From the NCBI RefSeq assembly GCF_016811105.1, contig NZ_JAFBGM010000002.1, forward strand, positions 1,364,001 to 1,428,000: a stretch of DNA of 64,000 nt, given 5' to 3'. The notes beneath the pieces are model-generated. The model did no database searches and was not told the DNA's origin. It worked only from the letters and a program-made list of their open reading frames with translations. The DNA is from Aurantibacter crassamenti. GTDB taxonomy: Bacteria; Bacteroidota; Bacteroidia; Flavobacteriales; Flavobacteriaceae. The position numbers and the translations under genes were made by a program. Below are positions 18,190 to 27,710 of the stretch, one piece after another; the stretch's first letter is position 1; the number at the start of each line of letters is the position of its first letter.

Positions 18190-18786
18190 ATCAATAACTA
18201 CTATAAAATTTTAAGCACCTTACTTTTACTTTGGATAACAACAGAAGTAAGCGGACAAACAAATGATATTGTTCAAAACGAAAAGACAACTTCAATAGGC
18301 GTCTTTTTAGACACTTATATTATTGATCTTTACGATGGATTGGATGTTGGAAGCTCTATTTTTTACGCCAAAGATTTTTATAAAAAGCGAAAGCATTCTT
18401 TTGCATATATGCCCTCTTTGGGGTTTTTAAATTCAGAAGGAACTGAAAATAGATATATACTAGGCTTAGGGGTACAATATCGTTTTGAACCCACTAGACG
18501 TAGTAATATCAGAGTAAATATTTCTGGAAACTACATTCTAACCCACTATTTATATGACCGCCATGAATACAACGCTCAAAGCGAATTAGTAAAGCAAAAA
18601 AACACAAAAAGTAATTTTGGCCCTTCCTTTGGTCTACATTACAGCTATGATATTTTCCGTATAAAACAGACCTCTTTTGCACTTTCTCTAGGATATAAAA
18701 GGATAAAATTAGAAGATGGAAATTACACAAGACTTACAGAAGGCTTTTCATCAAGCATCTCATTGGGCATCATATGTAAATTTTAA
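18190..18786 (+). CDS. Outer membrane beta-barrel protein, unknown function, non-ATG start
   Basis: The obvious start codons are misleading: a TTG at 18340 would give 148 residues, but the frame is open upstream to 18178 and encodes a clear signal peptide (ILSTLLLLWITTEVSGQ) ending just before TNDIVQ. No ATG, GTG or TTG is available before that signal; ATC at 18190 or ATT at 18208 are the nearest near-cognate codons. The mature part alternates hydrophobic residues like an eight-to-ten-strand barrel and ends in LGIICKF, an outer membrane C-terminus. It lies six bases before a serine hydrolase lipoprotein gene. Either a rare start codon is used or a point mutation has removed the ATG. Confidence 0.6.
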   Translation: MNNYYKILSTLLLLWITTEVSGQTNDIVQNEKTTSIGVFLDTYIIDLYDGLDVGSSIFYAKDFYKKRKHSFAYMPSLGFLNSEGTENRYILGLGVQYRFEPTRRSNIRVNISGNYILTHYLYDRHEYNAQSELVKQKNTKSNFGPSFGLHYSYDIFRIKQTSFALSLGYKRIKLEDGNYTRLTEGFSSSISLGIICKF

Positions 18787-18792
18787 GCAAGT

Positions 18793-19947
18793 ATGAATAG
18801 AATCAAAAAAGTCATATTCCTAACTTTCGCCTATATCACTGTGAGCGCTTGTTCTTTAAAGGAGGATATACCTGTTGAACTTACAAACAATACTTTGTCT
18901 TCTGAAATGGACATTGCAGTTGATGAAATCTATATTACTCATAAAGACAATCTGAACACTGTGGGTATTTCTATTGGAATGCTAAAGAATGGAGAAACTC
19001 ATTTTTATGGCTACGGTGAAACTAAAAAAGGAAGTGGGCTAACACCTACCAAAGACACCTTTTTTGAGATTGGCTCTATAACAAAAACGTTTACTTCAAT
19101 TCTGGCAACCAACATGCTATTAGAACAAGGCTTAGATATTGAACAAACCATAAAACCTTACTTACCTAATAATCTTCCTAAACTAAATAGGAATGGTATA
19201 GAATTGAATTTTAAACATTTGTTGACTCACACATCAGGTCTGTCTAGAATGCCTAATAACTTTAATTTGTCAAGAGATGCTGGAAAAGAATTTGCAGATT
19301 ATGATGAACGACATTTGTACGCATTTTTAGAAAACGCAAGAATTCATGCAGACCCTTTCACGCAATATGCTTATTCAAATCTTGGTATGGGATTAGTTGG
19401 CACCATTTTAAAACGAAACTACGATATAGGCTATAGTAAAGTACTTCAACAAAAACTCACCAATCCGTTAGGACTAAACAATACCACTGCAAATTTTGCA
19501 GAAACAGCTATTGAAAATTGGGCAATGGGTTATAATTTGAAAGGTAAAGAATCAGATTACTGGAAAACATTAAATGCTCTAGATGGTGCTGGTGTTATTA
19601 AATCAACCGCTGGAGATTTAATAAAATATGCCGAAGCAAACATAAATCCGCCAGAAACAATGCTCGGCGAAGCTATTCGATTAACTCACAAGGTTTATTT
19701 CAAAGAATATGAAACAAATGACCATACAAAAACACGAAACTGTTTGGGTTGGTTTGAATATATAAATGACAATGTACCCAATGAAACCTTTAGACACCAT
19801 AATGGTGCAACTGGCGGTTTCAACTCAGATTTCTTTATCAATCTAGAGAATCAAACAGCCTTAATATTACTTTTTAATAAAAATGTAGCAGGAGTTGACG
19901 GAAGACAAGCTTTAATCACAGAATTATTGCACCTTCTTTCAGAATAG
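18793..19947 (+). CDS. Serine hydrolase lipoprotein, class C beta-lactamase fold
   Basis: A 384-residue predicted lipoprotein (lipobox VSAC, Cys20). Active-site motifs of the S12/class C fold are complete: SITK at residues 95-98, YSN in YAYSNLGMG, and HNG in HHNGATGG. Members hydrolyse peptides, esters or beta-lactams; the substrate cannot be read from sequence. It is separated by six bases from the barrel protein upstream, so the two probably form an envelope operon. It differs from the LACTB-like protein near 2 kb in having a lipoprotein signal and the standard YSN motif. Confidence 0.85.
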   Translation: MNRIKKVIFLTFAYITVSACSLKEDIPVELTNNTLSSEMDIAVDEIYITHKDNLNTVGISIGMLKNGETHFYGYGETKKGSGLTPTKDTFFEIGSITKTFTSILATNMLLEQGLDIEQTIKPYLPNNLPKLNRNGIELNFKHLLTHTSGLSRMPNNFNLSRDAGKEFADYDERHLYAFLENARIHADPFTQYAYSNLGMGLVGTILKRNYDIGYSKVLQQKLTNPLGLNNTTANFAETAIENWAMGYNLKGKESDYWKTLNALDGAGVIKSTAGDLIKYAEANINPPETMLGEAIRLTHKVYFKEYETNDHTKTRNCLGWFEYINDNVPNETFRHHNGATGGFNSDFFINLENQTALILLFNKNVAGVDGRQALITELLHLLSE

Positions 19948-20025
19948 CTTTATCGCAACTGGTTAAATCTAATATAAGAGTTTCAATAATGCTTAGTTCA
20001 CCTACACTTTTAAACTAAACCGTTT

Positions 20026-21189
20026 CTACGCCAATGCCTGCTTCACATCAGCAATAATATCATCAACATGTTCTAAACCAACTGATACACGAACCATACC
20101 GTCTGTGATACCTGTTTGCGCGCGTTCTTCAACCGATAATTTACTATGTGTTGTTGATGCTGGGTGCGTAACGATACTTCTTGAGTCGCCAAGGTTTGCT
20201 GAAAGCGATAATAGTTTGATTGAATCGAAAAATTTCTGCCCAGCTTCTAAACCTCCTTTAACTTCAAAAGCAACTACACAACCACCAGCTTTCATTTGTT
20301 TTTTAGCAATTTCATACTTCGGGTGTGATTTTAAAAATGGATATTTTACCCAATTTACTTTCTCATGACTTTCTAAAAACGTCGCCAATTTTAAAGCATT
20401 ATCACAATGGCGGTCAACACGAACGGCTAAGGTTTCTAAACTTTTTGATAAAACCCAGGCATTAAAAGGCGAAAGCGCCGGACCTGTAATTCTTGAAAAA
20501 CGATATACCTTTTCAATTAATTCTTTACTACCAACGGTTATTCCCGCAAGTACACGACCTTGACCGTCCATTAATTTGGTGCCAGAGTGTATGACCAAAT
20601 CGGCTCCAAATTTTATAGGCTGTTGTAAATATGGTGATGCAAAACAATTATCAATTACTAGAATCAAATTATGCTTCTTTGCAATCTTTCCTAGTGCCTC
20701 TAAATCTAAAATATCTACCCCAGGATTGGTGGGTGACTCCGCATAAATTAATTTAGTCTTTGGTGTAATCAGACTTTCAATTAATTCAAGTTCATCAATT
20801 TTAAAATAAGAATGGTCTATATTCCATTTTGGAAAAAAATTTGTGAAAAGCGAATGCGTAGAACCAAAAATACTGCGTGCTGATAAAATATGATCACCAC
20901 TATTTAATAGTGCAGCAAGCGTTGAGAATACCGCCGCCATACCTGAAGAAAAAGCAAAGCCTGCTGCTGCGCCTTCCATTTGGCAAACCTTTTCAATAAA
21001 TTCTGAAGAATTCGGATTCGAATAACGTGAATAGACATTTCGATCTTTCTCTTCAGCAAATGAAGCCCGCATATCTTCCGCATCCTCAAAAACAAAACTT
21101 GAGGTCAAATACATTGGGGTTGAATGCTCTAAAAATTGCGAACGTTCTAGTTGCGTTCGTATCGCATTTGTTTCAAATTTCTTTTCCAT
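20026..21189 (-). CDS. metZ: O-succinylhomoserine sulfhydrylase (MetZ type), PLP enzyme
   Basis: A 387-residue Cys/Met-metabolism PLP enzyme. The motif HSGTKLMDGQGRVLAG carries the PLP lysine, and the DGQGR form is typical of MetZ rather than of MetB or MetY. MetZ joins sulfide with activated homoserine to give homocysteine. The upstream fusion protein contains a MetX acyltransferase domain, so the acyl group (acetyl or succinyl) is not certain. It is the last gene of the SAM-I operon, 28 bases after the fusion gene. A cystathionine gamma-synthase or lyase activity cannot be excluded. Confidence 0.82.
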   Translation of the reverse strand: MEKKFETNAIRTQLERSQFLEHSTPMYLTSSFVFEDAEDMRASFAEEKDRNVYSRYSNPNSSEFIEKVCQMEGAAAGFAFSSGMAAVFSTLAALLNSGDHILSARSIFGSTHSLFTNFFPKWNIDHSYFKIDELELIESLITPKTKLIYAESPTNPGVDILDLEALGKIAKKHNLILVIDNCFASPYLQQPIKFGADLVIHSGTKLMDGQGRVLAGITVGSKELIEKVYRFSRITGPALSPFNAWVLSKSLETLAVRVDRHCDNALKLATFLESHEKVNWVKYPFLKSHPKYEIAKKQMKAGGCVVAFEVKGGLEAGQKFFDSIKLLSLSANLGDSRSIVTHPASTTHSKLSVEERAQTGITDGMVRVSVGLEHVDDIIADVKQALA

Positions 21190-21217
21190 CTTACTTATTA
21201 AATCTCTTTAATCAAAA

Positions 21218-24200
21218 CTATCCTTTTTCCGCAATACGTAAAATATCACCAAAAACACCTCTAGCAGTTACCGCAGCTCCGGCTCCAGCACCTTGTATTA
21301 CCAAAGGATTCTTACCATATGATTCTGTATAAATCTCTATTATTGAGTCCGAACCTTTTACCTGACCTAAAGCACTTTCTTTGGGTACAGAAATTAGTTT
21401 TACTTCAAGAATTCCTTTTTCTTTTTGAAGATCACCGTGCAAATCACCTACATAACGCAGAACATGTCCTGGTTTTTGGTTCTTTTTTATTTCATTAAAC
21501 TTATCATCTAATAGATCAAGGTTTTTCAAAAAGAAATCAACTTCACCCTTGCGTAACGCAGATGGTATTAAATTTTGAATTTCGATATCTGAAAATTCAT
21601 TGCTCAATTCTAACTCACGTGCAAGAATTAATAATTTTCTACCAACATCATTACCCGACAAATCTTCTCTTGCATCGGGCTCTGTAAAACCACTTCGCAT
21701 CGCATCTTTTAATATGGAAGAAAATGGAGCATCAACTTCAGAAAACGTATTAAAAATGTAGCTCAAACTTCCTGAAAAAACACCTTTTATTTGAGTAATA
21801 TTTTCACCAGAAAGGTGTAATAATTTTATGGTATCAATCAATGGAAGTCCTGCTCCTACATTAGTTTCATACAAATATTGCTTTTGATTTTTCACCAATT
21901 CTTCGCGAAGTAATTGATAATAATCGTAACCCAATGTATTCGCTATTTTGTTAGATGATACTACATCAAATCCGTTTTCAACAAACTCAAAATAGTTGGC
22001 TACAAAATCTTCACTTGCTGTATTATCAACAACTATTAAATTTTCTAAATGATGCTTTTTTGCAAAGTCAAATATGTCTTTAACAGTATATGATACACCC
22101 TTTTCTTTTAATGCGGATTTCCATGTTCTTGTTATACCTTTTGCTGCTAATAATAACTTCTTAGAATTTGCTATTGCAAATACATTCAAGTCAATTCCTT
22201 TTCTTTTTTCAATTGTTTTAGCCGACTTTAAAATTTGATCAATTAAAGTTCCACCTACATTACCATGACCAAAAACAACAATATTTATCTTTTTACTAAT
22301 TCCGAAAATTTGACCATGCATTACATTTAATGCCTTATGTAAATCAGATTTACGAACAACAAGACTCACATTTTTTCCAGTTACAGTATTGTTAAATAAA
22401 AGTGGAATGATTTGATTTTTAATCAACGCATTATATGGTCTATGAAAAGAACTCAAATCTTGACCGACTATTGAAATAACTGACACATCAGTTACCACCT
22501 TAATCAAATTGATATCCTTTGCTTGAAAATCATTTTCAAACTCTCTTTTCAATACAATTTTAGCACGCTGTGCATTTACTGCATTCACCACCAAACCGAT
22601 TCCCCTTTCAGAAGAACCTTGCGAAACAATACTAACACTAATATTGTTTTCACTAAGCGCTCTAAAAATTCTAGCATCAACACCAACTTTACCAAGAAGA
22701 CCTCTACCCTCAAGATTTACTAAAGCCACATTCTCTATTACCGATAGCGATTTAATTCCCTCTTTATTGGTCTTTGCACTTATAAGAGTACCCTCATTGT
22801 CTTTGTTAAAGGTATTGAGAATACGTAACGGAATATTTTTTTCAATTAATGGGATAATCGTTTTTGCATGAAGAATATTTGCTCCAAAACTAGCCAACTC
22901 ATTAGCTTCAGCATATGACAATTGTGAAATGCGCTTAGCATCACTCACATAATCAGGATTCGCCGTATAAATTCCGTCAACATGGGTATAATTCTGTAAC
23001 TCTGAAGCATCTAAAAAATTAGCAATTAATGCTGCAGAATAATTACTTCCATTTCTACCTAAAGTAGTTGTTTCATCTTCTAAAGTTGACGCAATAAAAC
23101 CTGTTATTACGGGTACTATATCATCCCCAAAATTAGCAAACTCTCGCAACATATTTTCTTTAGTAACCGCCTCAATAACTTGAGCATCGCCAAATGTAGC
23201 ATCAGTTTTTATCAGTTTTCTTGAATCAATAAATTTTGCTTTTATGCCCTTACCGATAAGTAACTTTGTTAAAAGCTTTGCTGAAATTAATTCACCATAA
23301 GCCATCACCTGATCCTTAATTTTCAAGCTATAATCACCCAAGAAAGAAACCCCTTCTAGAAGTTTAAATAAGCTTGCAAATTCTTTTGATAGATTTACAT
23401 TTTTATATGCTTGACTTTGATATTTTTCAAAGCTTGAAAAATCTTTGGCAAAGTCAAGTCCGTTTGCGGCTTTATCAAGCATACTTTCCAATTGGTCTGT
23501 AGCTTTCTCTCTTGCAGAAACAACAAGTGCAATATTCTCACCATTGTCAACTTTAGATTTTACAATTTCTAACACATTGCCAATACCTTCACCATTGCTT
23601 AGTGATTTACCTCCAAACTTAAGCACCTTAACATTACCAGATTTTCCATTTTGATTGAAAACTCCAGTAAGTAAATTCTGCATCTGCTCAAACTCAATTA
23701 GAAACGCGTCATGACCATGCAAAGAATGTACCTCACCATAGGTAACATTACTATTGGCTTGTGCTAACTGCCGAAAAGTATCTTTATTCTCTTTTGCAGT
23801 AAAAAACAAATCTGAATCAACCCCAATAATATGTATGTTGATTTCACTATTCTGTATGCTATTAAAAAGCACATCACCATCTCTAGTAATGTCTATAGTT
23901 CTAAGTAATTGATTCATCAACTTATATGCAGAAAGCTGAAAACGCTCTTGCAATTTTTCGCCATGATGCATCAACCAGCTTTCTACATTAAATACTTTGA
24001 GTTCTTCGTTCGTACTTCTTTTAAATCTTTCTTTAAAAGATTCTGGAGTACGATAACAAAGCATAGCATGCATACGCGCATCATGTACGGGCTGTTTTGA
24101 ATTAATTAAAAACTGCTCTTGAATCTGACAATTTGCAATTAACCAATCAGTTGATTTCCAATCAGAGGCTACCGGAATTAAATTCTCAGTAATTGTTGCA

Positions 24201-24604
24201 TTCAAAGCCACCATTTCCCAGGCAATACCACCGCCTAATGATCCACCAATAATTGCAAATACTTTATTTATTTTTAAATACTCAAGACCTAACAAAAATA
24301 TTCTTGCAACATCAGCGGCAACAAAATCCTTATAATTATCAATTATAAAACCATCATACCCATTACCCGGAATATTGAATGACAACACTGTATACTTCTG
24401 CGTATCTATACATTTACCATCACCAATTAAAGCAGACCACCAGCCTTCATCACCCGTAACATTTGAGTTACCAGTTAAAGCATGATTGACCAAAATTATT
24501 GGAGCAGTATGCAATTCTTTACCAAATAATTGATACGAAAGCTTAATGTTTTGCGAAACACCGCTCAGCGTGGTAAACTTGTTAAGATCTATTTCGTGTA
24601 GCAT
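21218..24604 (-). CDS. Trifunctional MetX-like acyltransferase / aspartokinase / homoserine dehydrogenase
   Basis: An 1,128-residue natural fusion. Residues 1-315 are an alpha/beta hydrolase of the homoserine O-acetyltransferase family with a likely triad Ser122 (GGSLGGG), Asp265 and His298 (GHDAFL). Residues 325-610 are aspartokinase (KFGGKS at 329-334, TTLGRNGS, VDGIYTANP), followed by two ACT-like domains (about 618-765). Residues 772-1128 are homoserine dehydrogenase (GHGNVGG at 779-785). One chain could therefore phosphorylate aspartate, reduce the semialdehyde to homoserine and acylate homoserine for methionine. Aspartate-semialdehyde dehydrogenase is not included. The kinase motif has Lys where Thr is usual. 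Lies between metY and metZ. Confidence 0.93.
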   Translation of the reverse strand: MLHEIDLNKFTTLSGVSQNIKLSYQLFGKELHTAPIILVNHALTGNSNVTGDEGWWSALIGDGKCIDTQKYTVLSFNIPGNGYDGFIIDNYKDFVAADVARIFLLGLEYLKINKVFAIIGGSLGGGIAWEMVALNATITENLIPVASDWKSTDWLIANCQIQEQFLINSKQPVHDARMHAMLCYRTPESFKERFKRSTNEELKVFNVESWLMHHGEKLQERFQLSAYKLMNQLLRTIDITRDGDVLFNSIQNSEINIHIIGVDSDLFFTAKENKDTFRQLAQANSNVTYGEVHSLHGHDAFLIEFEQMQNLLTGVFNQNGKSGNVKVLKFGGKSLSNGEGIGNVLEIVKSKVDNGENIALVVSAREKATDQLESMLDKAANGLDFAKDFSSFEKYQSQAYKNVNLSKEFASLFKLLEGVSFLGDYSLKIKDQVMAYGELISAKLLTKLLIGKGIKAKFIDSRKLIKTDATFGDAQVIEAVTKENMLREFANFGDDIVPVITGFIASTLEDETTTLGRNGSNYSAALIANFLDASELQNYTHVDGIYTANPDYVSDAKRISQLSYAEANELASFGANILHAKTIIPLIEKNIPLRILNTFNKDNEGTLISAKTNKEGIKSLSVIENVALVNLEGRGLLGKVGVDARIFRALSENNISVSIVSQGSSERGIGLVVNAVNAQRAKIVLKREFENDFQAKDINLIKVVTDVSVISIVGQDLSSFHRPYNALIKNQIIPLLFNNTVTGKNVSLVVRKSDLHKALNVMHGQIFGISKKINIVVFGHGNVGGTLIDQILKSAKTIEKRKGIDLNVFAIANSKKLLLAAKGITRTWKSALKEKGVSYTVKDIFDFAKKHHLENLIVVDNTASEDFVANYFEFVENGFDVVSSNKIANTLGYDYYQLLREELVKNQKQYLYETNVGAGLPLIDTIKLLHLSGENITQIKGVFSGSLSYIFNTFSEVDAPFSSILKDAMRSGFTEPDAREDLSGNDVGRKLLILARELELSNEFSDIEIQNLIPSALRKGEVDFFLKNLDLLDDKFNEIKKNQKPGHVLRYVGDLHGDLQKEKGILEVKLISVPKESALGQVKGSDSIIEIYTESYGKNPLVIQGAGAGAAVTARGVFGDILRIAEKG

Positions 24605-24714
24605 GTTTTAGCCTACCTAAAAGGTTATAATCTGTTCAAACGGAACCAAGAAAAAAATAATTAAATCTTGATTCCGATAAATAGAAAAGTTAATTATAAA
24701 ATAATACTGAATAT

Positions 24715-25989
24715 TTAGATTGCTTTAAAAGCATTTTCTAAGTCATTTTTCAAATCTGATATATCCTCTAAACCTACAGAAAGACGAATTAAATCTTGCG
24801 TTACACCAGCAGCCGCTTGTTGGTCTTCATTCAGTTGCTGATGCGTAGTACTAGCTGGGTGAATAATTAATGATTTAGTATCACCAATATTTGCCAATAA
24901 AGAGAATATTTTGGTTGCATCGGTGAATTTTTTGGCAGCTTCAAAACCACCTTTTATTCCAAATGTTACCAAACCACTTTGTCCTTTTGGTAAATATTCT
25001 TTTGCTAATTCATTATACTTACTACTTTTTAAACCTGGATAATTTACCCAAGTAACTTCATCTCTAGCTTCAAGCCATGTAGCTAATTCTAAAGCATTAG
25101 TACTATGCTGCTTTATTCTAACTGAAAGTGTCTCTAAACCTTGAATAATTTGAAAAGCGTTAAATGGACTTAATGCACCTCCAAAATCTCTCAATCCTTC
25201 TAAAATCAATTTGAAGGTAAACGCTGCAGCACCCAATGCCTCACTATAAACTAAACCGTGGTAACCAGCGGAAGGTTCAGTGAATTCAGGAAACTTTCCG
25301 TTTGTCCAATCAAAAGTTCCAGCATCAATTATAGCACCCCCTAAAGAAGTTCCTTGTCCACCAATATATTTTGTTAATGAATGTATAACTATGTTCGCTC
25401 CGTACTCAATTGGGTTTAACAAACTTGGTGTAGCTACTGTATTATCAACTATAAATGGCACCTGAGCCTCTTTGGCAACTTTTGCTATTGCTTTTAAATC
25501 AAGTACATCTAATTTAGGATTACCTAAAGATTCAACAAATATTGCTCGCGTATTTTCTTGAATAGCGCCTGTAAAATTATCTGCATCAGAAGCATCAACA
25601 AATGTGGTTGTAATACCCAATCTTGGCAAAGTAACATTTAACAAATTAAAAGTACCACCGTACAAACTACTTGACGCAACAATGTGATCACCAGCTTTTA
25701 AAAGTGTCATTAGTCCACCTGATATAGCTGCTGCACCTGAAGCGAATACCACTGCTCCAATTCCACCTTCTAACGCAGCCAATCTTTCTTGTAAAATTTG
25801 GTTCGTTGGATTATTTAAACGCGTGTAAATAAAACCTAATTCACCAAGTGAAAACAAGTTTGCTGCGTGATCAGTATCATTAAAAACATATGATGACGTT
25901 TGATAAATAGGCACAGCTCTTGTACCTGAAGTTTGCGTTGTGTCATGCCCAGCATGCAAGGCGTTTGTAGAAAATTTAAGATCACTCAT
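24715..25989 (-). CDS. metY: O-acetylhomoserine sulfhydrylase (MetY type), PLP enzyme
   Basis: About 424 residues from the start at 25989 (MSDLKFSTNALHAGHDTTQ), which is the standard family beginning; the frame is open further to 26046 but that part lies in the leader. The PLP lysine is in HSLTKYIGGQGTSLGG, the MetY form of the motif. It makes homocysteine from O-acetylhomoserine and sulfide. The gene is first in the operon after the SAM-I riboswitch. A second sulfhydrylase, MetZ, is encoded three kilobases downstream in the same operon. Confidence 0.92.
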   Translation of the reverse strand: MSDLKFSTNALHAGHDTTQTSGTRAVPIYQTSSYVFNDTDHAANLFSLGELGFIYTRLNNPTNQILQERLAALEGGIGAVVFASGAAAISGGLMTLLKAGDHIVASSSLYGGTFNLLNVTLPRLGITTTFVDASDADNFTGAIQENTRAIFVESLGNPKLDVLDLKAIAKVAKEAQVPFIVDNTVATPSLLNPIEYGANIVIHSLTKYIGGQGTSLGGAIIDAGTFDWTNGKFPEFTEPSAGYHGLVYSEALGAAAFTFKLILEGLRDFGGALSPFNAFQIIQGLETLSVRIKQHSTNALELATWLEARDEVTWVNYPGLKSSKYNELAKEYLPKGQSGLVTFGIKGGFEAAKKFTDATKIFSLLANIGDTKSLIIHPASTTHQQLNEDQQAAAGVTQDLIRLSVGLEDISDLKNDLENAFKAI

Positions 25990-26091
25990 GACTTTTGATT
26001 TTTTAAATGTTATTACTTCGATTAAAAAATCCAAACCACGAACCACAAATTATGGCAGTCGTATAAAATCAAAAAGTTATTAAGAAAGTAA

Positions 26092-26109
26092 GAATTACTA
26101 AGGTAATTC
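26092..26109 (-). promoter_or_regulatory. Hairpin directly after the metY SAM-I aptamer
   Basis: A perfect seven-base stem (GAATTAC with GTAATTC) around a CTTA loop begins six bases after the aptamer on the minus strand and is followed by a T-rich but interrupted stretch. It is a candidate expression platform. Confidence 0.4.
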
Positions 26110-26115
26110 GTTTTC

Positions 26116-26235
26116 GTTATCTGTCCGCCAAAGGCGGATAGAATGTAGCACCTTCTTTGAATCCGATAAGTTATCGGAGGAACAAAGGGTTGCTAAGGCT
26201 TCAAAGGGTCTATTCCCTCCGCCTTTCTTGATAAC
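26116..26235 (-). promoter_or_regulatory. SAM-I (S-box) riboswitch aptamer upstream of metY
   Basis: On the minus strand P1 is GTTATC (26230-26235) with GATAAC (26116-26121). Conserved elements appear in order: AAGGCGGAGGGA, GACCC, GAAGCC, TAGCAACC, a P3 hairpin CCGATAA/TTATCGG, AAGGTGCTACATTC, and P4 TCCGCC/GGCGGA. It should shut off metY, the MetX-kinase-dehydrogenase fusion and metZ when SAM is abundant. Confidence 0.95.
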
Positions 26236-26265
26236 ATTTCAATAAGTGTTTGAACTTTGAAAAAA

Positions 26266-26273
26266 CAAATATA
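26266..26273 (-). promoter_or_regulatory. Candidate -7 box for the metY operon
   Basis: TATATTTG on the minus strand fits the TAnnTTTG consensus and lies about 30 bases upstream of the SAM-I aptamer. A TTG element at the right distance is not clear. Confidence 0.4.
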
Positions 26274-26312
26274 TGTTCAGGAATTTGAAATCCCCTACTT
26301 TTTTTGAAAAAT

Positions 26313-27569
26313 TTATAATTTGAAGGCTTCTTTAACCTTGTCAACCATATCTAATTTCTCCCAGGTAAAAAGTTCAACCTCTTTCTCAACACGTCCATTA
26401 TAAGGGGATTCAAAGACTTTTTTCACAACTTTAGGCTCCTTACCCATATGACCATATGCCGCAGATTCTAAATAAATAGGATTACGCAATTTTAACCTTT
26501 CTTCTATAGCAAAAGGACGCATATCGAATAATTTCTCTACAATCTTGGCTACTTGTCCATCAGTAAAATCAACATTTGAAGTACCGTAAGAATCAATATA
26601 GATTGAAGTTGGCTTTACAACACCAATTGCATAGCTAACCTGTACCAAAATTTCATCTGCCACTCCCGCAGCAACTAAATTTTTGGCAATATGTCTCGCA
26701 GCATAGGCCGCACTTCTATCTACTTTGCTAGGATCTTTTCCACTAAAAGCACCACCACCATGGGCCCCCTTACCACCATATGTATCAACAATAATCTTTC
26801 TACCCGTTAAACCCGTGTCACCATGGGGTCCACCAATAACAAATTTACCGGTAGGGTTGATATGATATTCGATTTGATTATCAAAAAGATTCTGAATATT
26901 CTCAGGAAGTCTCTCTTTTACTTTTGGAATTAAGATTTCAATTATATCTTTTTTGATTTTAGTCAACATTATATCATCACTAGCATCAAAAGCATCATGC
27001 TGTGTAGACACAACTATAGTATCTATTCTTTGCGGTACATTGTCATCAGAATACTCAATTGTAACCTGTGATTTTGCATCTGGTCTCAAGTAACTAATTT
27101 GCTTGTTTTCTCTTCTTAATTCAGCAAGAACCTGTAAAATTTTATGCGAAATATCTAATGCCAAAGGCATATAATTTGAGGTTTCTTTAGTAGCATACCC
27201 AAACATCATACCTTGATCTCCTGCTCCTTGTTGCTCTTTATCACCACGATCAACACCTTGATTAATATCTTGCGATTGTTCATGTATTAATGAGATAACT
27301 CCACAAGAATCACCACTAAATTGATATTCACCTTTGGTGTAGCCAATTTTATTAATTACATCTCTAGCAATATTTTGAACGTCTAAATAAGTATTACTTT
27401 TCACTTCACCAGCAAGAACAACTTGACCTGTAGTAACCAATGTTTCACATGCTACTTTACTTTCAGGATCAAAAGCCAAAAAATGATCTAAAAGTGCATC
27501 ACTTATTTGGTCAGCAACTTTATCTGGGTGTCCTTCACTAACTGATTCTGAAGTAAATAAATACGACAT
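26313..27569 (-). CDS. metK: S-adenosylmethionine synthetase
   Basis: A 418-residue enzyme that makes SAM from methionine and ATP. Family motifs are intact: [17 protein letters not shown] near the start, [12 protein letters not shown] (methionine/ATP site), and [19 protein letters not shown]. It is longer than E. coli MetK (384) through loop insertions. The gene appears monocistronic, with its own promoter-like box and a leader that resembles a SAM-II riboswitch, while the next gene downstream starts a separate SAM-I controlled unit. Confidence 0.97.
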   Translation of the reverse strand: MSYLFTSESVSEGHPDKVADQISDALLDHFLAFDPESKVACETLVTTGQVVLAGEVKSNTYLDVQNIARDVINKIGYTKGEYQFSGDSCGVISLIHEQSQDINQGVDRGDKEQQGAGDQGMMFGYATKETSNYMPLALDISHKILQVLAELRRENKQISYLRPDAKSQVTIEYSDDNVPQRIDTIVVSTQHDAFDASDDIMLTKIKKDIIEILIPKVKERLPENIQNLFDNQIEYHINPTGKFVIGGPHGDTGLTGRKIIVDTYGGKGAHGGGAFSGKDPSKVDRSAAYAARHIAKNLVAAGVADEILVQVSYAIGVVKPTSIYIDSYGTSNVDFTDGQVAKIVEKLFDMRPFAIEERLKLRNPIYLESAAYGHMGKEPKVVKKVFESPYNGRVEKEVELFTWEKLDMVDKVKEAFKL

Positions 27570-27649
27570 AAACTTCTATTTTTATAAAGTAAAGGATTTA
27601 AAAAACTATAACCACAAAAGAAGTTTGATTTGAAATAAATCAATATCAA

Positions 27650-27699
27650 CTGCTTTAGCATTTTTATAGAGGTTGCAATCAGTCAAATCCTTCCTCAAT
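27650..27699 (-). promoter_or_regulatory. Probable SAM-II riboswitch in the metK leader
   Basis: On the minus strand the core reads GAGG, AAG, GATTTGACTGATTGCAA, CCTC, TATAAAAAT, GCTAAAG. From memory of the SAM-II consensus, the elements GATTTG, TTGCA, the P1 closing strand, an A-rich linker and GCTAAA occur in this order with similar spacing. P1 would be GAGG (27693-27696) with CCTC (27669-27672), which is short. The aptamer ends about 80 bases before the metK start, further than in typical alphaproteobacterial examples. Confidence 0.55.
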
Positions 27700-27710
27700 T
27701 ATTATTGAGG
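27693..27710 (-). promoter_or_regulatory. Hairpin competing with the SAM-II P1 stem
   Basis: CCTCAAT, AATA loop, ATTGAGG forms a perfect seven-base hairpin. Its 3' arm contains the GAGG that would form P1 of the SAM-II-like fold, so the two structures exclude each other. It follows a TAATTTTG promoter-like box at 27712-27719 almost directly, so it would form near the 5' end of the transcript. Confidence 0.55.

Noticed and set aside
26124-26177. Strong inverted repeats TCCGCC/GGCGGA and CCGATAA/TTATCGG
   Set aside because: They looked like terminators or a mobile repeat but are the P4 and P3 stems of the SAM-I aptamer.
27693-27710. Perfect hairpin before metK considered as a terminator of an upstream gene
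   Set aside because: It has no T-run and lies just after a promoter-like box, so it belongs to the metK leader.
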